From Thraustochytrium sp. TN22 (taxonomy: Eukaryota; Sar; Bigyra; Thraustochytrida; Thraustochytriidae), in NCBI GenBank assembly GCA_013306675.1, contig JABLUY010000062.1, forward strand, positions 62,001-126,000: 64,000 bases of DNA, read 5' to 3'. Position 1 is the stretch's first letter; each line of letters begins with the position of its first letter. Below, one piece after another: positions 1 through 9,666 of this stretch. The notes under the pieces were generated by a model. That model was given only the letters and a program-made list of their open reading frames with translations. It had not been told where the DNA came from and searched no databases. The position numbers and the translations under genes are program-made.

Positions 1-656
1 AATTGCGGCCCGCGCGCCTGACAGAGCCAGGCTCGCGCCAGCCCGCGCAGGGCCGAGCCGAGCCGAGGCGATCGCGCCGAGTCGAGCGCGCTGCTGCTCG
101 CCAGGCCGAGCCGAGCCGAGCCCAAGCCCCAGCGTCGCAACGGCGCGCGGCGCTGGGGCTCGGATTGGGCCCTCCATGAGGCGCCGCGCAAGTACCACCA
201 CCTCCACCTCGAGGACGACCTCGTTATCGGCGCGAAAATAACTGACAGTGACTCAGACTAACTGCAGTGACTCAGGGGCAGTCGCGCTCAGAGGCAGGCT
301 GCGAAGCACCGCTGCCAGCGCTTGCTTGGTTGCTTGGTTGCTTGGCATCCGAGGCATCGGTCGCGAACTGCGCGGGTTGATGGATGCCGTCGTGACCGAG
401 ATCGGGGTGAGCGCCGGGCAGAGCAAGTGGAGTGGGGCTCGCTGACTCGTTTGCTCGGGCTCAGGCACTTCGGGACCGCGCTTTGGTTCGACGACCTCGT
501 ATTAGTGGGCTCCTCGAGCACGCCGTCGAGCAGCAGCAGCAGCAGCAGCATCGGGACCGCGCCCTACATCGTGGTACCGCCCTGCTCTTCGGAGGCTAGC
601 TTGACGGCCTGGGCTGGCACTCAACTTGAAGATGCTGGGGTTAAGCCTTGCCGCTT

Positions 657-712
<56 letters not shown>

Positions 713-982
713 TCGCCTTTGCTCTAGCAAAGCTTTCAGTCTTCAGGTCTCGCATCATGATGTATGTCAGACATCAGACTCGAGATGAGGCCTAACGACC
801 CATTAGGCCGCCAGCGCACCTAACGACCGCTCGCGGCGCAGAGCGCGTAGGAGCAGAGCGCGATCAAAGAGTTTGGATCGATCGGGCGGCGTGGCGGCGG
901 AGGGAGAGGACAGCGCGCAGGCCACGGGGCGAGCGCGGCGCGGCGCGGCGCTCGAGCGCGGCGCTCGAGAGCGCGGCGCACC
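1..982. other. gene-free left flank and SCC3 5' region
   Basis: No convincing gene is visible on either strand. The first 130 bases carry an imperfect repeat of a GCCGA unit. A short AGC run lies at about 531-549 and a long CT microsatellite at 658-709. The last 150 bases are very GC-rich and lead into the SCC3 start codon. Open frames here are short and low in complexity. Confidence 0.6.
658..709. repeat. (CT)n microsatellite
   Basis: About 52 bases of nearly uninterrupted CT dinucleotides, roughly 275 bases upstream of the SCC3 start. It could be a polypyrimidine promoter element or a neutral microsatellite. Confidence 0.95.
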
Positions 983-3900
983 ATGCCGTCGGCGCGGCGG
1001 TCCGAGCGCAAGCGGACCAAGCCGACGCTGTTCCAGGCGGGCCCCTCCAAGCGCGTGTCGCTGGGCGAGCACGAAGACGAGGTGGACGCCAGCAGCGAGG
1101 AGGACGCGGAGGTCCACGATCGTGATGAGGACCCGGGCGAGTCGGACAGCGAGTCCGAATCCGAAACCGAGGCCACGCCGGCGAAGCGGCGCGGGGGCGC
1201 TGGGCGCCAGCGCAACCGGCCGGCGGCCAAGACGCAGAAGAAGACTGGCAAGCCGCGGAAGCAGCCGTCGCCGCGCCAGCAGCCGCAACAGGACCTGGGC
1301 GAGGTGCTCGCGGCGCTGGCAGACGAGGGCGGGTCCACCTTGCAGCTCGTGCGTGACCTGATCGACCCAAGCGAAACGCCGGACTCGCTGTCCACCAAGC
1401 TCGTGGGGATGCTGCTCGAGTGCTGCGGTGTCCCCGCCAAGGCCGCCAAGGAGCTCCTGCTGCAGGACGAGGACGACGAGCCGCTCGAGGACGACATCGT
1501 TGAGGTGGAAGACGACGAGGTGGTCGACCTGGCGCAGGCCATCACGGGCATGGACGACGCCTTCTTCGACAAGTACCCGCTGCAGGCGTGGAAGCGGTTT
1601 CCTGATCGTTTTGCCAAGTTTTGGAAGCTTTTTCTGAGTGAGAGCGACACGCGTCTCGCACTGGTGCCCCAGGACAGCAAGTTCTACGGCATTTTGCCCG
1701 CGCTCGTGCGCTCCGTGGTGGCCATCTCCAAGGCGCCCCTCGTCTCCTTCCGCCACACGGCGGTGGAGACGGCCATGAACATGGCGCGCGGCCTGCTGGA
1801 GCTGCACAAGGCGCAGCTCGTCAAGCTCAGTCAGGGCCTCAAGCAGCTCTACAGTAAGATGCGTCAGGGTGACGCGGAGCGCGCCAAGACGCTCAAGAAG
1901 GCCTTCGAAGCCCTCCTGGCCCCAGCCAAGCACAAGGCGCCCGCCAAGGATCTCTGCACCGCCCTGGCGGGCGTGACGGAGGCGGCCAGCGCCAAAGCCG
2001 TGCGAGACCTCGCCGGCAGCTGCCTCGACCTGGCGCGGTCCGCGATGCGCCTTCAGACGCTCTCGCACGACCTCTTCATCGGCACCCTCCTGGACCGCAG
2101 CAAGGACGTCCACGAAGTGGTGCGCGTTGCCGCGCTGCGCCTCGCGGAGACCGTCATGGAACTTGATCCGGCGCTCTTTTTGGACACGGCCCGCCCGCAC
2201 GTGGAGCGCATGCTCAAAGACCGCAGCCCTCGGGTACGGGAGCAGGCGTGCGCGGCGTTCGCGCAGTGCATGCGCGCGCAGGGTCCGGCACCCGATCTGG
2301 AGCTAGAGGCCGCGGCGCGCGCGCGCGTCCTCAAGCTCCTGGTCCAGGCGCAGACCCGGTGGGCCGACCGCGCCTTTGACCAAATTGCCGGCCCGCTGCT
2401 CTCGGACGTGGACCCGGCCGTCATTGAGGCGGCTATCTGGGCCGTGAGTGCGGCATGGGACTTGGACGCCGAGCTCCGCAACCTGGCGCGCGAAGGGGCC
2501 ATCGAGCGCTGCCTGTGCTACTCGGACGCGGGCACGCTTGACGAAGCGCTGGTCCCTGTGCGCCGGGCGGCCGCCGAGGTCACTTTGCGTCACCGCACGA
2601 GTCTCGCGGACCCAGCCTCCGCGTCCGCTTCTTCCTCCTCCGCCAGGCGCTCCTCCGGCGGCGCCGCCGGCATCGCGGCGGTCCGCCTGCAGCTGGCGTC
2701 CTTGCTGGAGCTGCTCGCCGAGCTGGCGGGCCTGCGGCCCACGGGCGAGGATGAGGGCGCTGCGGAGGCTTCCTCCAGCCAGTCCAGCCAGAGTCAGGCC
2801 CTCGAGGCCGAGGACGAGAGTGTAGCCGCCGAGGATGAGGCTGCCGCCGTGGGGCGTCCGCCCAAGGTCCTTCCGTACGAGGTGCTGGCGAAGGTGGTTG
2901 CCGCGTTTTGGCCACTGCCCCGGGCCAGCTTTCTGCGCAACTGGGAGGCGCTCTGCAGCATGCTGCAGAGCTACGGCGAGAACAACGTGGCTAGCCAGGA
3001 CACGAGCAACCTGAGCCAGGTGCGTGCGCAGACGCTCGTCGGCGTGCTGCGCGCAGCCGCGGCCTGCAGCGCCGTCAAGGTGGCGCCGCCCGCCGCGGGT
3101 GGAGGGCGCCGCGCCTCCTCCGCCGCCAACAAGGAGGCCGCCGCGTGCTCCGCAGCCCTCATGGAGGCTCTGCAGCGCTCCCTCGGCGACCTGCTGGTCA
3201 CCTTCCGCGCCGAAAACCACGTGCTGCGCAACCTCGTCCCGCTCTGCGCCACGCTCGACCTGGCGCAGTTCACGCGCGACGCCCAGCGCGAGGAGCTCCT
3301 CAAGATCGTAAAGCATCTCTCTGGCATCTTTGCGCAGCACAGCGACGCCGTCGTGCTCTATGAGGCGTACCACGTGCTCCTCACCGCGCTGGCCACCAAC
3401 AAGGACAGCCCCGTGGGCAAGGAGGCCGCGCAGGCGCTCGACGACCTGGTCAATGAGGTGACGAACAGCCTCGAGACCTCGGCCGCGCAGGTCGCGGACG
3501 CAGGCGAGACGGATGCTCTGGACGACGAGACTCGCGCTGTCTTTGGCAACTCCCTGCGCCGCGTCGGCGTGCTTCTCCGCGCCGATCCGGCGCGCGGCCC
3601 GCTGCCCGCGGCCGTGCAGGCGGCGGTCTGCCGCGCCGTCGAGAGCAGCGGAACAGATCGGGCTGTCGCCTTCGCCGACGGTTTGACGGCGCTCCTGGCC
3701 GACCTCGCGGTCGCCTTTCGCGTCGCGGCCGGGATCTGCAAGGAACGCAGGGTGTCCAGCGAGGACCTCGAGGAGGCTTGCAAAGACGTCCAGGAGCGCC
3801 GCTCAGGGCTCGTGCGCCTGCTCGAGACCGTCATGGGCGCGCCGCCCACGCTCGTCTCGCGCCGCCTGCAACAGGTTGCCGTCGCCACATTTATGGACCT

Positions 3901-5263
3901 CCGCGTGCTGTGCTCGCGGCGCCTCGACGCCACGGCACTCCACGCGCTCGCATGGCGTCCGCCCAAGGCCGTCGTGGGTGCCGTGGAGTCCGCGGCGCGA
4001 CGCCTCGTGGCGCGTCAGGCTTCGCGCGCCGCACTCGATGTGCCCTCGCAGCGCCTCGTGCTGGCACCTGCCGTGCGCAGCGCGCTCTACGCCGGGAGCG
4101 CGCTCTCCGGCTACCTGGTGGCGCAGGCCGGCCGCGGCTGTACGGACCTTGACGCGGCCTCGCGCATTTTGCAGGACGCCGCGCGGCGTACAGACCCAGA
4201 GGCGCTCATGGTGCTGCAGCACGAGGCGCTCCGCGTGAGCTTCCTCGCGACGCGTGCCAAGAGAGGCGACGACGCGGACGATGACGGCGAGGAGGAAAAG
4301 GACGAGGCCGACGAGGACCATCAGGCCGAGGGCGGCCCGACGCCCAAGGCTCTGGCGGCTCATGCGACCGCTCTCGCCAAGGGCATTGCCGGCCGCCCTC
4401 GCGGGTGCCCGGAACGCGACGCCCTACCGCTCCTTACGGCTCTTGAGGAGGACATTGTGTTCGCGTTCGCGGTCGGCCAGACGGGCGACGGGCCCGTCGA
4501 TCGCGTCCGGTTTCTCGCCTACCTCGTGCCCTTTGTCAAGATCCTCAAGCCTCACCACCTTCAGGACCTTCGCAACATCTGGAAGCAGCACCTGGAGCGC
4601 GCGGTGCGCGAGGGCCCGGTGCAGCAGCTGCTTTTGCACGGCGAAGGCAAGGACAGCATTGATGACGATGACGACGGACCCCTCGCGCCGGCTCGCGCGG
4701 CATTTCGCAAGTTTGAGGCCGCGCTTGGCGTCGCCACGCACGCAAAGCCCACCAAAGCCGTCCAAGATGACGGCGAGAACGAGAACGAGAACGCGAATGA
4801 AGTTGAGGACGAGGATGAGGACGAGGACGAGGACGAGGACGGGAATGGAAACGATGAGATGGACGAGGACGACGAGAACTCCCAGGAAAAGGGCCCGACC
4901 AAGAAGCGGTCGCGGTCCAGTGGCGCCGGACCGTCCTCGGCGTCCAAGCGGCGAAGGCCCTCGGGCGCCGAGGAGACTCGGGGCTCCGACGACGAGAGCG
5001 AGGGATCCGGCAAGGCCAAGGACTCGGACAACTCCAGCAGCGTGCGCGAGATCCAGAAGAATGTATTTGCAGGGACAGACTCGAACGCTGGCGCTGGCGA
5101 CGACGACGCCGCAGCTGAGGCGCGTACCGCGGACCTCTTTGCCGAGAGCGAGGCGGGTGCCGTGGAGGAGAACGAGGATGAGGACGAGGACGAGCCCGCC
5201 GGCGTCACCGGCGACGCCGTCCAGGGCGTACGCCCGCGCCGCAGCCGTGGTCGCGTCGTTTAA
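983..5263 (+). CDS. SCC3: cohesin subunit SCC3/STAG (SA-type HEAT-repeat protein)
   Basis: A 1,426-residue intronless frame. The N-terminus is charged and disordered. Residues about 227-280 form the STAG segment, with the hallmark SFRHTAV and a preceding ALVRSVVAIS. Residues about 365-450 match the stromalin conservative domain (RSKDVHEVVRVAALRLAETV, then the ALFL...VERML pattern). The middle is helical, HEAT-like. The last roughly 180 residues are strongly acidic with basic patches (KKRSRS, KRRR) that could be nuclear localisation signals. In the known family this subunit binds the SMC/kleisin cohesin ring, loads it on DNA and recruits regulators. The start has A at -3 (CACCATG). Length is similar to or somewhat above that of known STAG proteins. 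Domain assignment is by motif recognition only. Confidence 0.88.
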   Translation: MPSARRSERKRTKPTLFQAGPSKRVSLGEHEDEVDASSEEDAEVHDRDEDPGESDSESESETEATPAKRRGGAGRQRNRPAAKTQKKTGKPRKQPSPRQQPQQDLGEVLAALADEGGSTLQLVRDLIDPSETPDSLSTKLVGMLLECCGVPAKAAKELLLQDEDDEPLEDDIVEVEDDEVVDLAQAITGMDDAFFDKYPLQAWKRFPDRFAKFWKLFLSESDTRLALVPQDSKFYGILPALVRSVVAISKAPLVSFRHTAVETAMNMARGLLELHKAQLVKLSQGLKQLYSKMRQGDAERAKTLKKAFEALLAPAKHKAPAKDLCTALAGVTEAASAKAVRDLAGSCLDLARSAMRLQTLSHDLFIGTLLDRSKDVHEVVRVAALRLAETVMELDPALFLDTARPHVERMLKDRSPRVREQACAAFAQCMRAQGPAPDLELEAAARARVLKLLVQAQTRWADRAFDQIAGPLLSDVDPAVIEAAIWAVSAAWDLDAELRNLAREGAIERCLCYSDAGTLDEALVPVRRAAAEVTLRHRTSLADPASASASSSSARRSSGGAAGIAAVRLQLASLLELLAELAGLRPTGEDEGAAEASSSQSSQSQALEAEDESVAAEDEAAAVGRPPKVLPYEVLAKVVAAFWPLPRASFLRNWEALCSMLQSYGENNVASQDTSNLSQVRAQTLVGVLRAAAACSAVKVAPPAAGGGRRASSAANKEAAACSAALMEALQRSLGDLLVTFRAENHVLRNLVPLCATLDLAQFTRDAQREELLKIVKHLSGIFAQHSDAVVLYEAYHVLLTALATNKDSPVGKEAAQALDDLVNEVTNSLETSAAQVADAGETDALDDETRAVFGNSLRRVGVLLRADPARGPLPAAVQAAVCRAVESSGTDRAVAFADGLTALLADLAVAFRVAAGICKERRVSSEDLEEACKDVQERRSGLVRLLETVMGAPPTLVSRRLQQVAVATFMDLRVLCSRRLDATALHALAWRPPKAVVGAVESAARRLVARQASRAALDVPSQRLVLAPAVRSALYAGSALSGYLVAQAGRGCTDLDAASRILQDAARRTDPEALMVLQHEALRVSFLATRAKRGDDADDDGEEEKDEADEDHQAEGGPTPKALAAHATALAKGIAGRPRGCPERDALPLLTALEEDIVFAFAVGQTGDGPVDRVRFLAYLVPFVKILKPHHLQDLRNIWKQHLERAVREGPVQQLLLHGEGKDSIDDDDDGPLAPARAAFRKFEAALGVATHAKPTKAVQDDGENENENANEVEDEDEDEDEDEDGNGNDEMDEDDENSQEKGPTKKRSRSSGAGPSSASKRRRPSGAEETRGSDDESEGSGKAKDSDNSSSVREIQKNVFAGTDSNAGAGDDDAAAEARTADLFAESEAGAVEENEDEDEDEPAGVTGDAVQGVRPRRSRGRVV

Positions 5264-5741
5264 AAGTGCAGCAGCATGTTGCTGCTGCTGTCGCTGCTGC
5301 TGCGCTGGCGGCTGTGGCGGCCTTGGCGGCAAGCCCTCCTCACTGTCGAGAACTGAAGTTCCCCGTACCATCAAGACAATGTAGCAATCTGGTTCTGCAT
5401 CATCTCTTGGGCGCTAGAGCCGGCGCTGCCTAGCTCATGCTTGCTCGCTTGTCTCAGTGACTCACTGACAGTGAGTGTTTCATTACCCCATGGTACCCAG
5501 GTACCACCGTCTTGCCCGCCAAGCATATCCAGGGACAGAACTTCGCGGTCCCGTTCCCATCGTAACGGCTTGACGGTGAGTGACGCTGACATAGATGCTC
5601 ACTGATGTTGTCCGAGTCAACTCGCACCCGAACCAGCACTGCACGGCTTCCGTGCCTGCAGTGTCAGTGCAGGCCAGAGCAGGCCGGCGCAGTGCAGCAC
5701 AGTGCAGCGGAGGTGGTGACGAAAGAGCAGGCAGACTCGAG
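5264..5741. other. intergenic: SCC3 3' flank and LRR gene promoter
   Basis: Starts with a CTG-rich stretch directly after the SCC3 stop (about 5277-5310). A GCAGTG-type short repeat lies at about 5655-5710 just before the next start codon. No gene or clear core promoter element was recognised. Confidence 0.5.
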
Positions 5742-7007
5742 ATGTCGCAAAAGTCGCAGGGCTCGCAGCAGCAGGCGGCGGCGTGGGGCGGCGTGGGGCG
5801 GCCGTGCGATGCGTGCGGATTACGCAGGCGCACCACGACGCTGTGCGCGTACAGAGCGGCGCGCGGGTGCATCACGCGCGCGTACAACCTGTGCGAGGAT
5901 TGTCAGAAGGAACGCGAGGCGGTGGCGGGCGCCAATACGGAGAAGGAGAAGAAGCGGCGGGAGCGGAGGCTCAAGCCACTGCTGGAGGAGCCGAACGAGC
6001 GCTATGCCTCCTTCCACGCGCGGACCGCGGCCGCGGCTGAGGAGACTGCGGCCGAGCAGATCCCGAGCTTGGCGACGCTCTGCGTGCGCATGCTGACGCT
6101 GGGCGTTATGAACCGCGTGCCGGCCATGTCAGCCGCGCGTCTCGGGCCGCGGCTGGACCAGCTCGCGCGATCCGCAGTCATGGACCGCGTGCTGGAGACC
6201 GTGCAGAGCACGTCACCCGTGTTCCATACATTTGTGCGGGAGGGCGGCTGGGGCCCCGCACGCGTGGAGCCGCCGGACGACGACCGCGATGATGAGGGCA
6301 GCAGCGAGGAGGGCAAGGGTGCCGCGGAAGAAGAGGGCGCCGCGCAAGGCACGCGCGTGCTGGAGTTGGTCAACTGCAAGCTCTCACATGACGAGCTGGA
6401 AATCCTAAGCTACTTTTGCGAGACCGGCGTAGTGGAGAAGCTGGATGTGTCATGGAACCGCTTGTCGGGCGCCGACGCGGAGGAGGTGGCGAGCATCTTG
6501 CAGTTTGACACCTGCGTGGAGCTGTGCGCGGCGTGGAACGCTTTCGGCGTGCGCGGGGCGCGCGCCATCGCGGCGCGGCTGCCGACGTGTAGGCAGCTCG
6601 TCTCGCTCAACCTCAGCGCGAACGGGCTCGGGCCGGCCGGCGCGGCGGCCATTTGTCAGGGCCTCATGCAGAATACCTCGGTCAAATCGCTCAATTTGTC
6701 CTTCAACGAGCTGCGCGCGGCGGGGGCGCAGGCTGTGGCACGCATGCTGGCGACGAACCGGACCGTGTCGCGGCTCAATCTGCGGTCAAACGCCATGGGC
6801 CCGCCCGGCGCACTGGCGCTGGCGGACGCGCTGCGCGTGAACGACGGCATCGAGGAGATCAACCTGGTGGACAACTGCATTGGGCCGGAGGGCGCCGAGG
6901 CCATCGCCGGGTACTTCCGGGGCCCGATCACCACGTTGCTGGACGGAATTCGCGGACCGGCGGCAAAAGGACGAGGGCGGGACCGCCTTCGCGGGGCGCC
7001 GGCCTGA
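5742..7007 (+). CDS. CxxC-motif leucine-rich-repeat (RNI-like) protein
   Basis: 421 residues from the chosen ATG. The frame stays open 49 codons upstream, but that extension is low-complexity and looks like leader. The N-terminus has a cysteine cluster (CDACG, then LC, GC, CEDC within about 40 residues) that resembles a treble-clef or zinc-binding knuckle, followed by a basic coiled segment. After a helical middle and an acidic Glu/Asp-rich linker, the C-terminal roughly 200 residues are five to six ribonuclease-inhibitor-type LRRs (LDVSWNRLSGADAEEVA, LNLSANGLGPAGA, LNLSFNELRAAGA, LNLRSNAMGPPGA, INLVDNCIGPEGA). Such LRR stacks usually bind proteins. No effector domain is recognisable, so function is unknown. 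The C-terminus is basic. Confidence 0.75.
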   Translation: MSQKSQGSQQQAAAWGGVGRPCDACGLRRRTTTLCAYRAARGCITRAYNLCEDCQKEREAVAGANTEKEKKRRERRLKPLLEEPNERYASFHARTAAAAEETAAEQIPSLATLCVRMLTLGVMNRVPAMSAARLGPRLDQLARSAVMDRVLETVQSTSPVFHTFVREGGWGPARVEPPDDDRDDEGSSEEGKGAAEEEGAAQGTRVLELVNCKLSHDELEILSYFCETGVVEKLDVSWNRLSGADAEEVASILQFDTCVELCAAWNAFGVRGARAIAARLPTCRQLVSLNLSANGLGPAGAAAICQGLMQNTSVKSLNLSFNELRAAGAQAVARMLATNRTVSRLNLRSNAMGPPGALALADALRVNDGIEEINLVDNCIGPEGAEAIAGYFRGPITTLLDGIRGPAAKGRGRDRLRGAPA

Positions 7008-7092
7008 CTGCCGCGTGAGCCGCGTGGGCCCCAGGGCGCTCGCTACAGAGCGCAAGCAGCCCGGCTGCGCGCAAGGCCGCCGCAGACTCGCA

Positions 7093-8760
7093 TCAGTCGG
7101 TCTCGGGGCCGACCATGGGGAAGGCGATGACATCGCGGATTGAGGACCGGCCGGTCAGCATCATGACCAGGCGGTCGACGCCGAGCCCCCAGCCAGCCGT
7201 GGGCGGCAGGCCATACTCGAGCGCTTTGCAGTAGGCGGCGTCAATCGGCATGACGTCCTCACCGTCGCCGTCATCCGCGGGCGCGCCGTCATCCGCGGCG
7301 CGCAGCGCCTCACGACCCTGCGTCTGCAGCTGGAAGCGGCGCATCTGCTCCTCCGGGTCATTGAGCTCCGAGTAGGCGTTCACAACTTCCTTGCCGCGCA
7401 CGAAGAGCTCGAAGCGCTGCGCGAGCCCGGGGCGGTCCTCGTGCGCCTTCGCGAGCGGACTCATGGCGATGGGGTGGTCGCACAGGAAGGTGGGCCGGTG
7501 GCAGCGCGGCTCCAGGTGGCGGCCGATCATGGTGTCAACCAGCTTGCAATTGGTCGCAACGGTGTGCCCGGTGCCGGCTTCCGGCACCGCGACGCCCTCA
7601 AGACCGTCTTCGTCGCGACGGAGGAGGTCCAGCAGCGCGTTACCGACGGCCTGCACGGCGGCCTCGTCGTTCACGTCCGGAAAGGCGCCAGGCGCCAGGC
7701 CGTAGTGCTCCTCGAGGCCGGAGAGCACCGGGACGCGGTCAAAGGGCCCGCACAGGTCTTCGGCGCCGAGACCAACGCCGGACTCGCCGAGAGCGGCGCC
7801 GGCCGCGGCGGCGGCGCGAGCAGCGTCGCCTACCTCATCGTTGAGGCCGCGGAAGAGGTCCTCGGTCATTTCCATGAGGTCCTCGTAGTCCGCAAAGGCC
7901 CAGTAGAGCTCGAGCGTAGTAAACTCCGGATTGTGTACGGCGCTAAGGCCCTCATTGCGAAAGACCTTGCCGAGCTCGAAGACGCGGTCGACGCCGCCCA
8001 CGACGAGCTGCTTGAGGTAGAGCTCGGGCGCGATGCGCAAGCTCAGCTCGGCGTCGCCAAGCGCGAGCGCGCGCGTCTTGAAGGGGCGCGCGAGTGCGCC
8101 GCCGGCGCTCGGCACGAGCGTAGGCGTCTCCACCTCGAGAAAATTACGCTCGTGAAAGTACGAGCGCAGAAAGCGCAGCACCTGTGCGCGTACCGCAAAT
8201 GGCGCGGCCACGGCCTCGCCGTTGGCGAGCAGGTCGACGTGGCGATTGCGATACCTCACGCCCTTGTCGCGCAGCGCGAACTTGCCGTCGCCGCGGCCGC
8301 TCGGGATGTCCTGCACGCAGGGCGCCAGCACGCGCACAGCGCGCGGCACGATGCTCAGCTCGCCCTTCTTGCTGCTCCCAGGGAAGCCGCGCACCGCAAC
8401 GGCGTCGCCCTGACGGAGCCCGCGATGCACCTTGACGAACTGATCTGGCTCCTCCTCCTCGTAGAACTTGGCCTCCGACAGCACCTGGACGCGCTGGCCC
8501 TGCGCCGCCAGGTGCAAGAAGAAGAGCTTCTTGCTCGCCTCGCGCGGCGTCGACGCCACGCGCCCGCACAGAGTGACCTCCTCGGCGTCCGCCATCCGGC
8601 TGCCGGCTTGGACGTCGCTGAAGCGTTCGCGGTACTCCGCCACGCTCATGCTCGGCTTCCACTCGCGCCCCAGCGCCGGGTACCTGCTGCTCGCCAGCCC
8701 GCGCGCCCCATGCGCAGTGGCGGCCACCCGCATGGCGCCCCTCCTCGCGGCGCCCAGCAT
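7093..8760 (-). CDS. lysyl-tRNA synthetase, class II, probably organellar
   Basis: 555 residues. It attaches lysine to tRNA-Lys. The start is set at the Met that opens an Arg/Ala-rich, acid-poor leader (MLGAARRGAMRVAATAHGAR), typical of a mitochondrial presequence. A second Met lies nine codons further in. An OB-fold anticodon-binding domain follows (VTLCGRVAS...RVQVLSE). The class II core has motif 1 (NFLEVETPTLVPSAGGALA), motif 2 (FRNEGLSAVHNPEFTTLELY) and motif 3 (GWGLGVDRLVMMLTG). The lysine-specific region is HPIAMSPLAK and FELFVRGKEVVNAYSELNDP. The gene converges on the LRR gene with 85 bases between stops. The frame is open upstream to 9033, but that part is low-complexity and overlaps a repeat. 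A cytosolic paralog presumably lies elsewhere. Confidence 0.9.
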   Translation of the reverse strand: MLGAARRGAMRVAATAHGARGLASSRYPALGREWKPSMSVAEYRERFSDVQAGSRMADAEEVTLCGRVASTPREASKKLFFLHLAAQGQRVQVLSEAKFYEEEEPDQFVKVHRGLRQGDAVAVRGFPGSSKKGELSIVPRAVRVLAPCVQDIPSGRGDGKFALRDKGVRYRNRHVDLLANGEAVAAPFAVRAQVLRFLRSYFHERNFLEVETPTLVPSAGGALARPFKTRALALGDAELSLRIAPELYLKQLVVGGVDRVFELGKVFRNEGLSAVHNPEFTTLELYWAFADYEDLMEMTEDLFRGLNDEVGDAARAAAAAGAALGESGVGLGAEDLCGPFDRVPVLSGLEEHYGLAPGAFPDVNDEAAVQAVGNALLDLLRRDEDGLEGVAVPEAGTGHTVATNCKLVDTMIGRHLEPRCHRPTFLCDHPIAMSPLAKAHEDRPGLAQRFELFVRGKEVVNAYSELNDPEEQMRRFQLQTQGREALRAADDGAPADDGDGEDVMPIDAAYCKALEYGLPPTAGWGLGVDRLVMMLTGRSSIRDVIAFPMVGPETD

Positions 8761-9666
8761 CCTGCCTTCGCCGTCGCCTGGGCCGGAGTCGGCCAAGCCT
8801 CGCGGCCGCAAGCACCCCTGCCCTGCCGGCCCCCGCGCGCGTGCACGTACACCTTCGCGCGAACCTGCCGGCGCGGGCGGCGGCCTGCGTTTGCTTTTGC
8901 GTTTGCGTGCGCAGCGCCGGGGTGCCAGGCCTGTCCTCTCCACGCCTCTCCACGAACGTGAGGACGTGCGCCCTCCTGCCGAGGCAGCCTGAACTTCACG
9001 TGGACAGCCTGAGGCAGGAAGAATGAAAGACACGGTCGTCGCGCTACATCGAGCGCCTTCTCCGAGTCCGCTCGTACATCGGAGGCTCGAGCTCCTTTCT
9101 CTATCCTCTTCACGAACGTGAGGACGTGACGTGCGACCTCCTGCCGAGGAAGAAAGAAAGACACGGTCGTCGGCGCAGCCTACATCGAGCGCCTTCTCCG
9201 AGTCCGCTCGTGCATTGCATGCTCGCGCTCATTTCTCTGCATCCAAGGTTGTCGAGCCTCAGGTCATGCACGGAGATCATCACCAAGCTCACGTAGTAGT
9301 GGACGACGTAGACCAAGACCAAGCGCGAAATCTTCACGTGCATGCTCGCTGCCGGCCGGCGTCTTCTGCCGCGCAGGGAACAGGAGGGTCTGCGCTCGAC
9401 TTTGCCGCTGGCACTGGCCGCGCCTGCATACACGCCTCGCCGCGCCTTTGCACGGTCAGGTCAGGCTGGCTGCCGCCGAAGAGGCGCGGTCGTTGGAGAA
9501 GAACTTGAGCTTGAACTTCAAGTTGAAGAGGCCGCCGCGATCGTCCCCGTGGCCGCCGGCGGCGGCGGCGGCGGCGGCAAGCAGACCCCGAAGCGCGCGA
9601 CGCGGAGGCGGAAGGCGGCGGAAGGCGGCGGCGCGGCGCGGGCTGGCGGCGCGGGCCGGCGGCGGG
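8761..9666. other. divergent intergenic region between LysRS and PCID2
   Basis: About 900 bases serving two divergent genes. It holds an imperfect direct repeat (8951-9241) and an AT-rich island with GAACTTCAAGTTGAA near 9510-9527, in a GC-rich run leading to the PCID2 ATG. Open frames extending each gene upstream look non-coding. Confidence 0.55.
8951..9241. repeat. imperfect tandem duplication upstream of LysRS
   Basis: Two direct copies about 160 bases apart, near 8951-9103 and 9112-9241. Shared blocks are CACGAACGTGAGGACGTG, CCTCCTGCCGAGG, AAAGACACGGTCGTCG and a long near-identical block starting ACATCGAGCGCCTTCTCCGA. The spacing differs by short indels, so the copies have diverged. Confidence 0.85.

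Noticed and set aside
803-2200. Long minus-strand frame (465 codons) opposite SCC3
   Set aside because: Antisense shadow caused by high GC at third codon positions. SCC3 on the plus strand has clear family motifs and this frame has none.
7441-8961. 506-codon plus-strand frame opposite LysRS
   Set aside because: Antisense to a gene with all class II synthetase motifs. The translation has no recognisable domain.
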